Below, piece by piece: positions 1 through 8,313 of a DNA stretch of 13,785 bases (the stretch's first letter is position 1; each line of letters opens with the position of its first letter). Below the pieces are notes generated by a model. That model did not search any database and was not told the DNA's origin. It saw only the letters and a list, made by a program, of their open reading frames with translations. The stretch is from an uncultured Clostridium sp. (GTDB lineage: Bacteria; Bacillota; Clostridia; Lachnospirales; Anaerotignaceae): the NCBI GenBank assembly GCA_947246775.1, contig CAMXTM010000021.1, positions 1 through 13,785 on the forward strand, in the 5' to 3' direction. Position numbers and translations under genes: made by a program.

Positions 1-1
1 G

Positions 2-529
2 GTATTATTTGGTGTCGCAAGCATAAAATATGCTGGTACTTTGCCGATTCATTTTATGATTATTGTATTTCTGTCTTATTTCATTCAGTCCTCTGGAGAA
101 GAAATCCTTTGTCGTGGCTATTTTATGAATAGCTTGGGTGCGAAGTATCCATGGTTTATTGCTGTTATCGTCAATTCTGTTGTGTTTGGTTTGCTTCATA
201 TCAGCAATTCAGGTGCTACCCCTATTGCGATTATCAATACAATGCTTGCAGGTATTTGTTTTTCTGTTGTTGCTGTACGTTTTAATTTGTGGGTTTCTTG
301 TATGTTCCACACAATATGGAATTTCTCACAATGGTATGTTTTTGCTAATACCAATAATGGCACTATCGCTACTATTTTTCATGTTACTTATGGCAATGGC
401 TCTGCCTTGCTTAATGGTGGCGAGTATGGTATAGAGGGTAGCGTCATTACTACTATTATTTATGTCATTGCAATCGTTTTGATTTTATTGCTGCCCCAGT
501 CCTCCAGAAATAACGGAACTATCTTTTAA
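2..529 (+). CDS. CPBP family intramembrane metalloprotease, 3' part
   Basis: The reading frame is open from the left edge, so the N-terminus is missing; about 175 residues are present. This is the catalytic half of a CPBP (Abi/CAAX protease-like) membrane protein. Visible motifs in order are EEILCRGYF near nt 98-124 (the EExxxR motif with the catalytic glutamates), FGLLHIS near nt 185-205 (FxxxH) and HTIWNFSQW near nt 308-335 (HxxxN). These match the three conserved metal-binding motifs of the family. The remainder is hydrophobic, with several predicted membrane helices and a last one at the C-terminus. In bacteria such proteins process prenylated or small peptides, or give bacteriocin self-immunity; the actual substrate cannot be read here. 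The gene ends 8 nt before a strong hairpin terminator and converges with the next gene. A TTG at nt 41 is internal to the frame and is not taken as the start. Confidence 0.88.
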   Translation, partial: VLFGVASIKYAGTLPIHFMIIVFLSYFIQSSGEEILCRGYFMNSLGAKYPWFIAVIVNSVVFGLLHISNSGATPIAIINTMLAGICFSVVAVRFNLWVSCMFHTIWNFSQWYVFANTNNGTIATIFHVTYGNGSALLNGGEYGIEGSVITTIIYVIAIVLILLLPQSSRNNGTIF

Positions 530-536
530 TGCTATA

Positions 537-575
537 AAAAAAGCCACTTTTGTATGGCAAAAGTGGCTTTTTTAT
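537..575. terminator. Bidirectional rho-independent terminator
   Basis: A perfect 16-bp inverted repeat, 537-552 against 558-573, with a 5-nt loop (TATGG). The stem begins with an A-run and ends with a T-run on either strand. It sits between two convergent genes (stop at 529 on plus, stop at 592 on minus) and should terminate both. Confidence 0.9.
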
Positions 576-591
576 TAAAGTTTGCATATTT

Positions 592-1098
592 TTAACCTTT
601 TAATAGTTCTTCTCTGTATTCTTGGTATTCTTCCGCTGATTCTATAATATCCAAGTAATCCTGTTTGTTTAATTCTCGTATGACTTTTGCAGGTACGCCA
701 TAGGCAATATGTCCTTCAGGCACTACCATATTTTGTGGCACGACTGAACCTGCACCTATCATACAATTTTGCTCGATTACGGCACCATTTTGTACTATCG
801 CTCCCATGCCAATTACACAATTATCAGCTATAGTACAGGCATGTACGATGGCATTATGTCCGATTGTAACGTTTTTTCCGATAGTAACATCTCTATCTAC
901 TTCTGTATGAATACAACTATTTTCTTGTATATTTGTATTATCTCCTATGGTTACCTTATGAAATTCTCCCCTTATTACACTATTAGGATATACAATGCAA
1001 TTTTTACCGACTGTAACATTACCCAAAAGCAGGGCTTGCGGAAAAATATAACTATTCTCTCCCACCTCAGGTACAAATTCCTTATATTTTTGAATCAT
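592..1098 (-). CDS. Gamma-carbonic-anhydrase-like hexapeptide-repeat protein
   Basis: A 168-aa left-handed beta-helix protein of the YrdA/PaaY/gamma-CA family. The hexapeptide ladder (VTVGKN, VTIGDN, VTIGKN, MIGAGS and so on) runs from about residue 25 to 135 and a short helical tail follows. The three zinc-ligand histidines of gamma-carbonic anhydrases are present at His64 (SCIHT), His81 and His86 (GHNAIVHAC). Active carbonic anhydrase and inactive or acyltransferase-like members cannot be told apart by sequence alone. I start at the ATG at 1098, which has AAAGGA 7 nt upstream. A TTG 21 nt further upstream extends the frame but has no ribosome site in place. The start lies 23 nt after the stop of the chemoreceptor gene with no terminator between, so co-transcription is likely. 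The gene ends at the shared terminator at 537-575. Confidence 0.85.
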   Translation of the reverse strand: MIQKYKEFVPEVGENSYIFPQALLLGNVTVGKNCIVYPNSVIRGEFHKVTIGDNTNIQENSCIHTEVDRDVTIGKNVTIGHNAIVHACTIADNCVIGMGAIVQNGAVIEQNCMIGAGSVVPQNMVVPEGHIAYGVPAKVIRELNKQDYLDIIESAEEYQEYREELLKG

Positions 1099-1121
1099 GT
1101 TTTTTTCCTTTCTAAGCAAAA

Positions 1122-2891
1122 TTAGTATTTATCAAAATTTTCTGTAACAGGAACATCTATATCATTCCTATCATCTATAGTAACACTATCAACACTATCA
1201 TAGCTGCTGTTTTCCTCATATATTTCGATTTCTTTTGTTATTTTGCTCAGTTGAAACTTTGATACCAAATTGCTCAATATTCTTGCTTGTGCAGAAAGTT
1301 CTTGACTAGATGCTGCATTTTCTTCTGCGGTTGCAGTTGTAGTTTGTACTACGCTAGAAACTTGATTGATTCCCTCTGTAATTTGTGAAATAGCGTCTGC
1401 CTGCCAAGTAAAATCAGATGCAATTTTATCTACAACTACAGCAATCTCTTTAGAACCCTCTACAACAGAGGAAAGCAAAGAAGCGGTTTCTCCTGCAATT
1501 TCTGTACCATTATGTACTGCTTTGATAGACGTTTCTATGAGTGTTGTTGTATTTTTTGCTGCCTCTGCGCTCTTGCTTGCCAGATTTCGCACTTCACCAG
1601 CTACTACAGCAAAGCCTTTTCCTGCTTCTCCTGCTCTTGCTGCCTCTACTGCGGCATTAAGAGCAAGGATATTCGTTTGAAAAGCAATATCTTCGATTGT
1701 CTTAATGATTTTGCCAATTTCATTGGAACTAGCATTAATATCTTCCATAGCGTTAATCATATTTTGCATTTGTTCATTGCTATTTAAGATAACGGTTGTA
1801 ACATCTGTTACTTGGGAATTTGCTATCCTTGTACTCTTTTCATTTGCTTCCATATGGTTACGAATATCTTCTGTTGTGGCAACCAACTGTTCTACAGAAC
1901 TTGCTTGTTCTGTTGCACCTTGTGATAAGGTTTGCGCTCCTGCGGATACTCTTTGTGATTCCGCTGCTACTAGAGTACCTGCTTTTTGAATACTCTTGAT
2001 TGTGCCTGACATAACATTTTGAAATTCTACAATAGCATGTTGAATTTCTTTAAATTCGCCCCTAAATTCAAAGTCCGCTTTTACATTTAACTGTCCATGT
2101 GCCATCATTTCCATAGAACGTCGAATTTCTTGTACATATTTTTCAAGCTCTTTTACAGAAAAATTTAAGGTTTCTGACAAAATACCAATTTCATTCTCAG
2201 ACTGGTATGGTATTTCAAAATCCAAATTGCCCTCTGCCAAATTTTTACTTGCTTCTGTAATTGTCAAAATTGGATTGACAATACTTTTGATATTATATCT
2301 AAACAATATCAGCACTAAAACAAATACTAACAATATTACAACTGCGGTACACAAAATAGAAAAATTTGACAATGACTCAATTTCTTGCTCACTCTGTCCC
2401 AACAAGTCATTTGTAATATTAAGAGTTTCCCCCATTTGTTCAGAAAGTGTTATAACATATTTTTTTGTTTGGTTTATATAAATTTGTTTTGCTTGCTCAT
2501 AGTCTGTATCTTTTAATGATAAGATTTCAGAGGCTGATTCATGTATTCTTTGGTGAATACTTTTCATACTTTCCAGTTTTGCACTTATGTTTTCTGGCCA
2601 GCCTGTACGGTCTGTATCATAAAGTAATTTACCAAATCCACAGGTTTCATAGTCCAAACTTCCTGTAAATTCATCACCAAAGTTTAAGGAAGCAGCTAAA
2701 CCCTCTAGCCACTGAAAATGCGCTGTTTGCGCTGACAATACTGCATTATTTAGTATAATAGCTGTCCTTTCTTCTTTGCTTGCCTTTTTTACCCTCCCAA
2801 AAGAACCTATTGTAACAACTCCACTAATAATTACAGCAATTAAAATAATCAGTACACGAAAAAATATAGAACGCTTAATTGACCGATTCAC
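1122..2891 (-). CDS. Methyl-accepting chemotaxis protein with an extracellular CZB-type zinc motif
   Basis: A 589-aa transmembrane chemoreceptor. TM1 is at about residues 10-30 and an extracellular sensor at 31-177. TM2 is at 178-198, HAMP at about 199-252 (possibly a second HAMP-like segment after it), and the MA signalling coiled coil runs to about 545. The highly conserved hairpin tip, [19 protein letters not shown], is at 404-422. The sensor contains H58-xx-W61, then C84-x-F-G-x-L after 22 residues, then HQRIH (113-117) after 23 more. This fits the published CZB zinc-binding pattern Hxx[WFYL]x(21-28)Cx[LFMVI]Gx[WFLVI]x(18-27)HxxxH exactly. Zinc, or redox through the Zn-Cys centre, is therefore the inferred signal. 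The start is a GTG at 2891 with GAGGG 7 nt upstream; no better ATG is available. The acidic tail after residue 550 has no CheR/CheB-tethering pentapeptide that I can see. Confidence 0.93.
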   Translation of the reverse strand: MNRSIKRSIFFRVLIILIAVIISGVVTIGSFGRVKKASKEERTAIILNNAVLSAQTAHFQWLEGLAASLNFGDEFTGSLDYETCGFGKLLYDTDRTGWPENISAKLESMKSIHQRIHESASEILSLKDTDYEQAKQIYINQTKKYVITLSEQMGETLNITNDLLGQSEQEIESLSNFSILCTAVVILLVFVLVLILFRYNIKSIVNPILTITEASKNLAEGNLDFEIPYQSENEIGILSETLNFSVKELEKYVQEIRRSMEMMAHGQLNVKADFEFRGEFKEIQHAIVEFQNVMSGTIKSIQKAGTLVAAESQRVSAGAQTLSQGATEQASSVEQLVATTEDIRNHMEANEKSTRIANSQVTDVTTVILNSNEQMQNMINAMEDINASSNEIGKIIKTIEDIAFQTNILALNAAVEAARAGEAGKGFAVVAGEVRNLASKSAEAAKNTTTLIETSIKAVHNGTEIAGETASLLSSVVEGSKEIAVVVDKIASDFTWQADAISQITEGINQVSSVVQTTTATAEENAASSQELSAQARILSNLVSKFQLSKITKEIEIYEENSSYDSVDSVTIDDRNDIDVPVTENFDKY

Positions 2892-2960
2892 CCCGACACC
2901 CTCTTTTCTTTTGATATGTTTTTTTAGTTTTTATTACAAAAAAGTTATTTTTATTGTATT

Positions 2961-2990
2961 ATTATAACACATACTACAAAATATTGTTAG
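2961..2990 (-). promoter_or_regulatory. Probable promoter of the chemoreceptor gene
   Basis: On the minus strand, a perfect TATAAT (plus 2961-2966) preceded by TG at the extended -10 position. An 18-nt spacer separates it from CTAACA (plus 2985-2990) as a weak -35. The leader to the GTG start would be about 65 nt. The block TGTAGTATGT just upstream of the -10 is also found in the lipoprotein promoter at 4018-4047. Confidence 0.6.
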
Positions 2991-3040
2991 AAGTATTTTT
3001 ATCATTTTATATAAATATATGTTTTTATATATCCTATTAT

Positions 3041-3085
3041 ATGAAAAAAGCTGTTGAAAGTATCCATCAACAGCTCTTTTTTCAT
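3041..3085 (-). terminator. Rho-independent terminator of the lipoprotein gene
   Basis: The arms 3041-3057 and 3067-3085 pair with a 2-nt bulge and a 9-nt loop. Read on minus, the stem ends in a run of six T. It starts 12 nt after the lipoprotein stop codon, between that gene and the chemoreceptor promoter. Confidence 0.8.
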
Positions 3086-3096
3086 ACAATTTGTAA

Positions 3097-3972
3097 TTAC
3101 ATTTCAGTTCCGTTTTTTGCTTCTTCTGGTATTTCAAAATCTGTTGCATTGTTAAAGTTTTTACTTGTTATGGAAATTTTAAAGTCATTGACAGAAATAC
3201 TTTGTTCTGCTGCATCTGCTCCGCTTGCTTGTGCTATTTTATCCATCAAGCCTTGCATCATATCTTTCATATCCATATCGTATTTTACAGGGTATCCTTC
3301 TGCATCAACACAAATACTTACTTTAATGTCGCTTAAACCATTATAAATATCAGCAGCGTCTAAATCTGTACCTGCTAACATAGGTTGCAAGTCATCTAAT
3401 GCACCTGATGCTTCTAATGTTTCTTTCATTTTGTCGCCAGAAATAACACCTTCATATTTTGTTGCATCTGCACCATTCACTTGCTCCGTGCCTGCTTCAG
3501 ATAAACCTGTGGAATTGTCCAAATATGTAATTAAATTGTCTTGTGTGTCATATTCTGCTAATTGTTCTGCTGGAACAGCTTGTTTATACCAAGCGTCCAT
3601 AGAACCCATGTACATTGTGGTATTTCCCTCTACTTCTTCTGCATAGATTTCCATTTTTTGTACACCACCAAGTTGTTCGCCCATATCCATTATCATTGTC
3701 ATTTTTAATTTCATAGGGTCTGTAAAAGAAACCATGTCTGCTTTTGTTTGGATATTTACGCTTTCTTCTCCCATGCTCATGCCCATATCCATAACCATTT
3801 CAGATTCAACACTTGTAATTTCTCTCATTTTTGCCTGTGCTGCTTCAACCACATCTTCTGGTGATTGACCACTTGCTGCTGGAGTTTCTCCGCCGCCGCC
3901 ACCACAAGCAGCAACAGAAATTGCCATAACTGCTGTTAAAGCAAGCCCAATTAACTTTTTGTAAAATTTCAT
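3097..3972 (-). CDS. Met-rich surface lipoprotein, DUF6612/LolA-LppX-like
   Basis: A 291-aa exported lipoprotein. The signal peptide (KK, then a hydrophobic stretch from about 8 to 20) ends in VAAC with Cys23 as the lipidation site, followed by a flexible GGGGG linker. The mature domain starts SPEDVVEAAQAKM and ends in a strand-rich region with NFNNATDFEIPEEA. This is the pattern of clostridial DUF6612-type proteins, which are thought to share the LolA/LppX half-barrel fold; that assignment is from memory of the family. I count about 26 methionines (about 9%), clustered as alternating Met at residues 59-67, 91-97 and 233-243. Alternating Met on beta strands would give a Met-lined surface or cavity, fitting lipid or soft-metal binding, but no ligand can be claimed. 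The start ATG has GGGAGGA 8-9 nt upstream. It has its own promoter and terminator and so looks monocistronic. Confidence 0.82.
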   Translation of the reverse strand: MKFYKKLIGLALTAVMAISVAACGGGGGETPAASGQSPEDVVEAAQAKMREITSVESEMVMDMGMSMGEESVNIQTKADMVSFTDPMKLKMTMIMDMGEQLGGVQKMEIYAEEVEGNTTMYMGSMDAWYKQAVPAEQLAEYDTQDNLITYLDNSTGLSEAGTEQVNGADATKYEGVISGDKMKETLEASGALDDLQPMLAGTDLDAADIYNGLSDIKVSICVDAEGYPVKYDMDMKDMMQGLMDKIAQASGADAAEQSISVNDFKISITSKNFNNATDFEIPEEAKNGTEM

Positions 3973-4017
3973 TGTTTAAAATCCTCCCTGTACTATAAAT
4001 TTTATATTTTTGTAGTT

Positions 4018-4047
4018 ATTATAACATACTACACACCATTTTGTTAA
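4018..4047 (-). promoter_or_regulatory. Promoter of the lipoprotein gene
   Basis: On minus, TTAACA (plus 4042-4047) is a 5/6 match to the -35 box, followed by an 18-nt spacer and a perfect TATAAT (plus 4018-4023) with an extended TG. It lies about 45 nt upstream of the start codon. It shares TGTAGTATGT with the chemoreceptor promoter. Confidence 0.75.
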
Positions 4048-4075
4048 TAATATTTTGAAAATTAACGCAAAATAT

Positions 4076-4106
4076 ATAAAAAAACTGCCGATTGCTCGAC
4101 AGTTTT
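4076..4106 (-). terminator. Rho-independent terminator of glgP
   Basis: Arms 4096-4106 and 4081-4091 form an 11-bp stem with one G-T wobble, closed by a GCAA tetraloop on the minus strand and followed by a run of seven T. It begins 12 nt after the glgP stop codon. Confidence 0.85.
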
Positions 4107-4117
4107 GATTTTTTTTA

Positions 4118-6571
4118 TTATAATTCAATTTTTAATGGTTTTAAGTCCCAAATTTCATCAGCATATTGTTGTATAGTTCTATCGCTGGAGAATTTGCCAC
4201 TTTTTGCCACATTGATAATCGCTTTTTTCGCCCATTCTTTTTTGTTTTTGTATGCTTTATCTACTTCTTGCTGCGCTCTTGCATAGTCTGCATAGTCTTC
4301 CAATACGAAATATTCGTCTGGTCTACCACCACGACCGTTCATTAAAGAATCATACAATTCACGGAACAAGTCTGGGTTGCTATCAAAGGTACCATCAATT
4401 AATTTTGTCAATATCATACGGACATCTTGGTTGATATTGTAGATTGCCCATGGGTCATAGGAATTGTCTTTATATTTTGCAATGACTTCATCTGCGGACA
4501 TACCAAATACAAAGATATTGTCTTCTCCTACTTCTTCATGAATCTCTACGTTTGCACCGTCCATTGTTCCAATTGTCAAAGCACCGTTGAGCATAAATTT
4601 CATGTTACCTGTTCCAGATGCTTCTTTACTTGCTGTGGAAATTTGTTCACTGACATCTGCCGCTGGTATCAATTTTTCAGCAAGAGATACTCTGTAGTTT
4701 TCCATAAACACAACTTTGATTTTTCCCTTAATAGAATCGTCATTATTGATGACATCTGCTACACTGTTAATCAATTTAATAATCAGTTTTGCTCTGTGAT
4801 AGCCTGCTGCGGATTTTGCACCAAAGATAAAGGTTCTTGGTGTAATATTTAATCCTGGATTGACTTTTAATTGATTATACAAGCCGATAACATGGAATAT
4901 ATTTAACAGTTGTCTCTTATATTCGTGCAAACGTTTTACTTGTATATCAAAGATAGAATCTGGGTTGATATCAATACCCTTGAAGTCTTTGATATATTTT
5001 GCAAGTGCAACTTTGTTTTCTCTTTTAATTTCCATAAATTTTTTCTGGAATTTTTCATCTTCTGCATATGGCAGTAGTTTTTCTAATTCTGACAAATTAG
5101 TAATCCAGCCATCACCGATTGTTTCTGTAATCAAATCAGCTAATTTTTTATTTGCGTGTCCCAGCCATCTTCTTTGTGTAATACCATTTGTTTTATTATT
5201 GAATTTTTCAGGATAAATTTCATAGAAATTCTTTAATTCCTGTTTTTTCAAGATTTCTGTATGCAATGCGGCAACACCATTAACAGAATGACTACCTACA
5301 ATAGCAAGATATGCCATTCTAATTTGTCCATCTGCGATAATTGCCATATCTCTGATTTTTTGAGGGTCATTACCAAAACGTTCTATCAATGCTGCACAGT
5401 ATCTCTTATTGATTTCTTCTACAATCTGATAAATACGTGGTAACAAACGGCTAAATAATTCAATAGGCCATTTTTCCAATGCTTCTGCCATAATCGTATG
5501 GTTTGTATAAGCACAAATTTGTCTTGTCATAGCCCATGCTTCGTCCCATGACATATCATTGTCATCAACTAATACTCTCATCAACTCTGCTACTGCAACT
5601 GCTGGGTGAGTATCGTTGAGCTGGAACGCAATTTTATTTGGCAATTCGCTAAAATCTTCATGGTCTTCTTTATATTTGTTAATTGCTCTTTGCACTGTTG
5701 CAGAAATAAAGAAATATTGTTGTTTTAAACGCAATTCTTTACCTGAATAGTGTTCATCTGCTGGGTAAAGTACCTCTGTTAATGTGCTTGCAAGATTTTT
5801 TTCAGCCAATGCTTTTTGATAGTCGCCTTGATTGAAAGAGTGCAAGTCCAATTCATTCTTTGGTTTTGCGTCCCACAAACGTAAGGTATTCACTGTATTA
5901 TTACCATAGCCCAATACAGGGTAGTCATATGGTACAGCAATAATAGATTGATAACCTTCTTGTACAAATCTATAATTGCCATCTTCTTTTTCTACTGCTC
6001 TAACATAACCGCCAAATTTTACTTCTACAGCGTATTCATTTCTTCTAATTGACCAAGGGTCACCATGTTCTAGCCAGTTGTCTGGTACTTCTACTTGGTA
6101 GCCATTTTCAATTCTTTGCTCAAAGATGCCATAGTGATAACGAATACCACAACCATAAGCAGGTAACTCTAATGTGGAAAGAGAGTCTAAAAAGCAAGCC
6201 GCTAAACGTCCTAAACCACCATTGCCTAAACCTGGGTCTGGCTCCATATCTTCAATTAAGTTATAATCAATTCCTAATTCCTCAAATGCGCCTTTGATTT
6301 CGTCGTACATCATCAAGTTCATCACAGCGTTGCCTAAAAAACGTCCCATCAAAAATTCCATAGAAAGATAGTACACTGTTTTGACATCTTGTTTTTTATA
6401 TTCATCATGTGTTTTTATCCATTTATCTGTAATAATGTCTTTTACTGCAAATACCGCAGCTTGATAAAGTTCTTCTGGAGTAGCGTCCTCAATTTTTTTT
6501 CTATAGAGACTTTTTACATTACTAATAATTTCTTGTTTGATTTCTTCTTTGCTAAAATTTGTGTAATTCAT
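4118..6571 (-). CDS. glgP: Glycogen/alpha-glucan phosphorylase
   Basis: An 817-aa protein, the usual length for the GT35 family. It releases glucose-1-phosphate from the non-reducing ends of glycogen or maltodextrin using phosphate and pyridoxal phosphate, in the cytoplasm. Seen in order: the conserved YYLSMEFLMGR at 67-77, GLGNGGLGRLAACFLDS at 114-130, the substrate-loop DNWLEHGDPW at 164-173, QLNDTHPA at 317-324, KRLHEYKRQ at 546-554 and the PLP-binding EASGTGNMKF at 650-659 with Lys658 as the Schiff-base lysine. No domain is missing. The start is the ATG at 6571, with GGGAGGT 5 nt upstream. The frame stays open for another 31 codons, but that part lies over the promoter and has no family similarity. 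It has its own promoter and terminator. No other glycogen genes are next to it, so it seems to be regulated alone. Confidence 0.96.
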   Translation of the reverse strand: MNYTNFSKEEIKQEIISNVKSLYRKKIEDATPEELYQAAVFAVKDIITDKWIKTHDEYKKQDVKTVYYLSMEFLMGRFLGNAVMNLMMYDEIKGAFEELGIDYNLIEDMEPDPGLGNGGLGRLAACFLDSLSTLELPAYGCGIRYHYGIFEQRIENGYQVEVPDNWLEHGDPWSIRRNEYAVEVKFGGYVRAVEKEDGNYRFVQEGYQSIIAVPYDYPVLGYGNNTVNTLRLWDAKPKNELDLHSFNQGDYQKALAEKNLASTLTEVLYPADEHYSGKELRLKQQYFFISATVQRAINKYKEDHEDFSELPNKIAFQLNDTHPAVAVAELMRVLVDDNDMSWDEAWAMTRQICAYTNHTIMAEALEKWPIELFSRLLPRIYQIVEEINKRYCAALIERFGNDPQKIRDMAIIADGQIRMAYLAIVGSHSVNGVAALHTEILKKQELKNFYEIYPEKFNNKTNGITQRRWLGHANKKLADLITETIGDGWITNLSELEKLLPYAEDEKFQKKFMEIKRENKVALAKYIKDFKGIDINPDSIFDIQVKRLHEYKRQLLNIFHVIGLYNQLKVNPGLNITPRTFIFGAKSAAGYHRAKLIIKLINSVADVINNDDSIKGKIKVVFMENYRVSLAEKLIPAADVSEQISTASKEASGTGNMKFMLNGALTIGTMDGANVEIHEEVGEDNIFVFGMSADEVIAKYKDNSYDPWAIYNINQDVRMILTKLIDGTFDSNPDLFRELYDSLMNGRGGRPDEYFVLEDYADYARAQQEVDKAYKNKKEWAKKAIINVAKSGKFSSDRTIQQYADEIWDLKPLKIEL

Positions 6572-6623
6572 ATTTACCTCCCATGTCATAAACACCTTCG
6601 TAGTGAAACAAACTACTTCTTCT

Positions 6624-6652
6624 ACTATAACAGAGGATTTACCACATTGCAA
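6624..6652 (-). promoter_or_regulatory. Promoter of glgP
   Basis: On minus, TTGCAA (plus 6647-6652), a 17-nt spacer and TATAGT (plus 6624-6629) with an extended TG. The leader would be about 45 nt. A 5-bp stem (GTAGT/ACTAC at 6600-6616) lies in it but is too weak to call regulatory. Confidence 0.7.
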
Positions 6653-6748
6653 ATAAGAAATCACAAATATTTACAATATCGACATAAAAATTATTTTTTG
6701 TTTGTGTTTTGTAACATTTTTATTGTATATATTATCCATATTGCAACA

Positions 6749-7225
6749 CTATTCTATCGGAAAAATCAGCAATATGCCAATCAAAAAACCTGCCATTCCT
6801 AAAATTGCTAACTTCATTTTTTGCTTTCCATTACATTCTTCGGGTAGTATTCCCCCACAAGCTACCAATAAAAACAGTCCGCTCAACAACGAAAACAGTA
6901 ATGATATCATGCTTTGCTCTATATGCACATACTCAAAACACAATATTGCTATAAAAAATATGACACAGTGCAGCAAACCATATTTTTTGGTGTTGTAATA
7001 AAAATTGCTTGTTTTTTGCTCCAAAAAAGAACTGCCTAATACCCCTAGCACAAGCAAAACCGAATTAATCCAAAAATATTGTCCCTCCAGCACTACAGGT
7101 AAAAAACAAAAACACATAAAAGCTAAAAATAATCCGTCAAAAAAGGCAATGGCATACCGAAACTTTTTGCAAAAAAGTACCATCAACAACAACACAACTA
7201 TCAAAAATAAAAAACAATATTGCAT
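6749..7225 (-). CDS. Small polytopic membrane protein, unassigned (weak ZIP-transporter resemblance)
   Basis: A 158-aa, very hydrophobic protein with about six predicted membrane segments (roughly residues 2-18, 25-45, 52-68, 86-100, 106-127 and 135-156). I do not recognise the family with certainty. Two segments recall the ZIP metal transporter fold: FDGLFLAFMCFCFLPVVLEG resembles ZIP TM2 but lacks its HLLPE histidine, and SGLFLLVACGGILPEE resembles ZIP TM7 (GGMFLYVxLxDLLPE). The ZIP metal-site helices with HNxxDG and HExPHE are absent, so a working ZIP transporter is unlikely. A reduced relative or chance similarity are both possible. The start ATG has GGGAGG 9 nt upstream. It follows the secreted-protein gene by 69 nt on the same strand without a clear terminator, so it may be the last gene of that transcript. 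No hairpin terminator is visible after its stop. Confidence 0.6.
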   Translation of the reverse strand: MQYCFLFLIVVLLLMVLFCKKFRYAIAFFDGLFLAFMCFCFLPVVLEGQYFWINSVLLVLGVLGSSFLEQKTSNFYYNTKKYGLLHCVIFFIAILCFEYVHIEQSMISLLFSLLSGLFLLVACGGILPEECNGKQKMKLAILGMAGFLIGILLIFPIE

Positions 7226-7294
7226 ATCCTATAACCTCCCCCGCACAAAATGGTGTTATAGTATATTCTCAATATTGTAATTTATGATAAAAAC

Positions 7295-8287
7295 TTATTT
7301 AATTGTAATGGTTTTAAAAATGTTATCCCAAATGACACTATCTTGTTTATCCCATATCATAGCAGCCGTTCTTAAACTAACATAATATACATCATCTTTT
7401 TTATCTAAAGCTGTTTGATATAAGGAGGTGTTCTGTAGGCTTTCTTTTTCTACCTTATCTTGTTCTATATAGTTGAGCAAAATATTGTGTTTTTTTATGC
7501 TGTCTTCTTTCCATTTCTGTTTCTCTGTACCATATAATTTTTCTGTTATTTCTGTGTAGTCTTCAAAGGAAATCATAGCAACACCTTTTTTATTGATATA
7601 AATATTGTGTTTTAATTGTTGTTCTACCTCGTTCCAAGTTATCGTATTTTTGCCCACAGAAAACAAAAGAGTTGGAAAGTCTGCTTCGGTAGAAATAGGA
7701 TATGGAATGATTTTTATAAATTGCTCATTTAATACAATATTTTGTTCCGCCATTTCTGAAAATAAATTATCTTTTTTGTTTTTGTCCGTACTCAGTTGTA
7801 AGGAAAATGTTGCCCCTATATCATACTGTCCATGTATATAAACATCACTGTGTAATTTTATTTCTGCTAATTCTGTGTTGTCTTTTCTGGAAATGCGAAT
7901 TGCAAATGCATCTTCTTTTTGCTGTGGTGTTTTTTCGATTTCTTCCACAGAAAGCCCTTTTGATTCTATTTCTAAATAGTCATTGATACAATAAATGTCG
8001 CCTTGTCTGCTTGTTTCAAAATAGATAATGTCACCATCTTTTAAAATGCCTGCTTTGTCTTCTTTTATAACAATGTCCGTAGTTGGATAACATCTGCAAT
8101 CTTTTTTGTGTTCCTCATTTCTTACGATAAAAGTAAGCGTTCCATTTCTAATATCAATTTTCTTTTCTGTATACGCTTGTTGTGGTGTAGTCTGTATGTT
8201 CTGTGTCGTTTGCTCCTGCGCAAATACTGGCACACTACAAGCCACTACCGCAACACAAATTGCCGCAAATCCTCTTTTCCAATTCAT
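7295..8287 (-). CDS. Secreted protein with copper-amine-oxidase-N-type C-terminus (paralog B)
   Basis: A 330-aa exported protein. The signal peptide (MNWKRG, hydrophobic 7-20) has an AxA-type site VFA-QE after residue 24. It also has VVAC ending at Cys17, which looks like a lipobox. The middle (about 40-190) is beta-rich and I do not recognise it. The C-terminus (about 205-330) has the paired pattern of the Cu_amine_oxidN domain: FSVGKNTITWN, then YINKKGVAMISFEDYTEI, and finally YYVSLRTAAMIWD with VIWDNIFKTITIK. In clostridia this is a cell-surface add-on domain and does not imply amine oxidase activity. The start is the ATG at 8287 with AAAGGAG 8 nt upstream. The GTG nine bases earlier overlaps that ribosome site and cannot be the start. 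It begins 26 nt after its paralog ends, so they form an operon, and the two are a tandem duplication. Confidence 0.8.
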   Translation of the reverse strand: MNWKRGFAAICVAVVACSVPVFAQEQTTQNIQTTPQQAYTEKKIDIRNGTLTFIVRNEEHKKDCRCYPTTDIVIKEDKAGILKDGDIIYFETSRQGDIYCINDYLEIESKGLSVEEIEKTPQQKEDAFAIRISRKDNTELAEIKLHSDVYIHGQYDIGATFSLQLSTDKNKKDNLFSEMAEQNIVLNEQFIKIIPYPISTEADFPTLLFSVGKNTITWNEVEQQLKHNIYINKKGVAMISFEDYTEITEKLYGTEKQKWKEDSIKKHNILLNYIEQDKVEKESLQNTSLYQTALDKKDDVYYVSLRTAAMIWDKQDSVIWDNIFKTITIK

Positions 8288-8313
8288 GTCAATCACTCCT
8301 TTTGCTTGTCATT

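Noticed and set aside
4427..4852. A 141-codon plus-strand frame inside glgP
   Set aside because: Antisense shadow of a strongly conserved gene; Cys-rich composition and no ribosome site of note.
6600..6616. A 5-bp stem in the glgP leader as a possible riboswitch or operator
   Set aside because: Too short and too AT-rich to separate from chance, and the leader is only about 45 nt.
6572..6664. A longer N-terminus for glgP
   Set aside because: The extra codons lie over the -10 and the leader, show no family similarity, and the ATG at 6571 has a good ribosome site.
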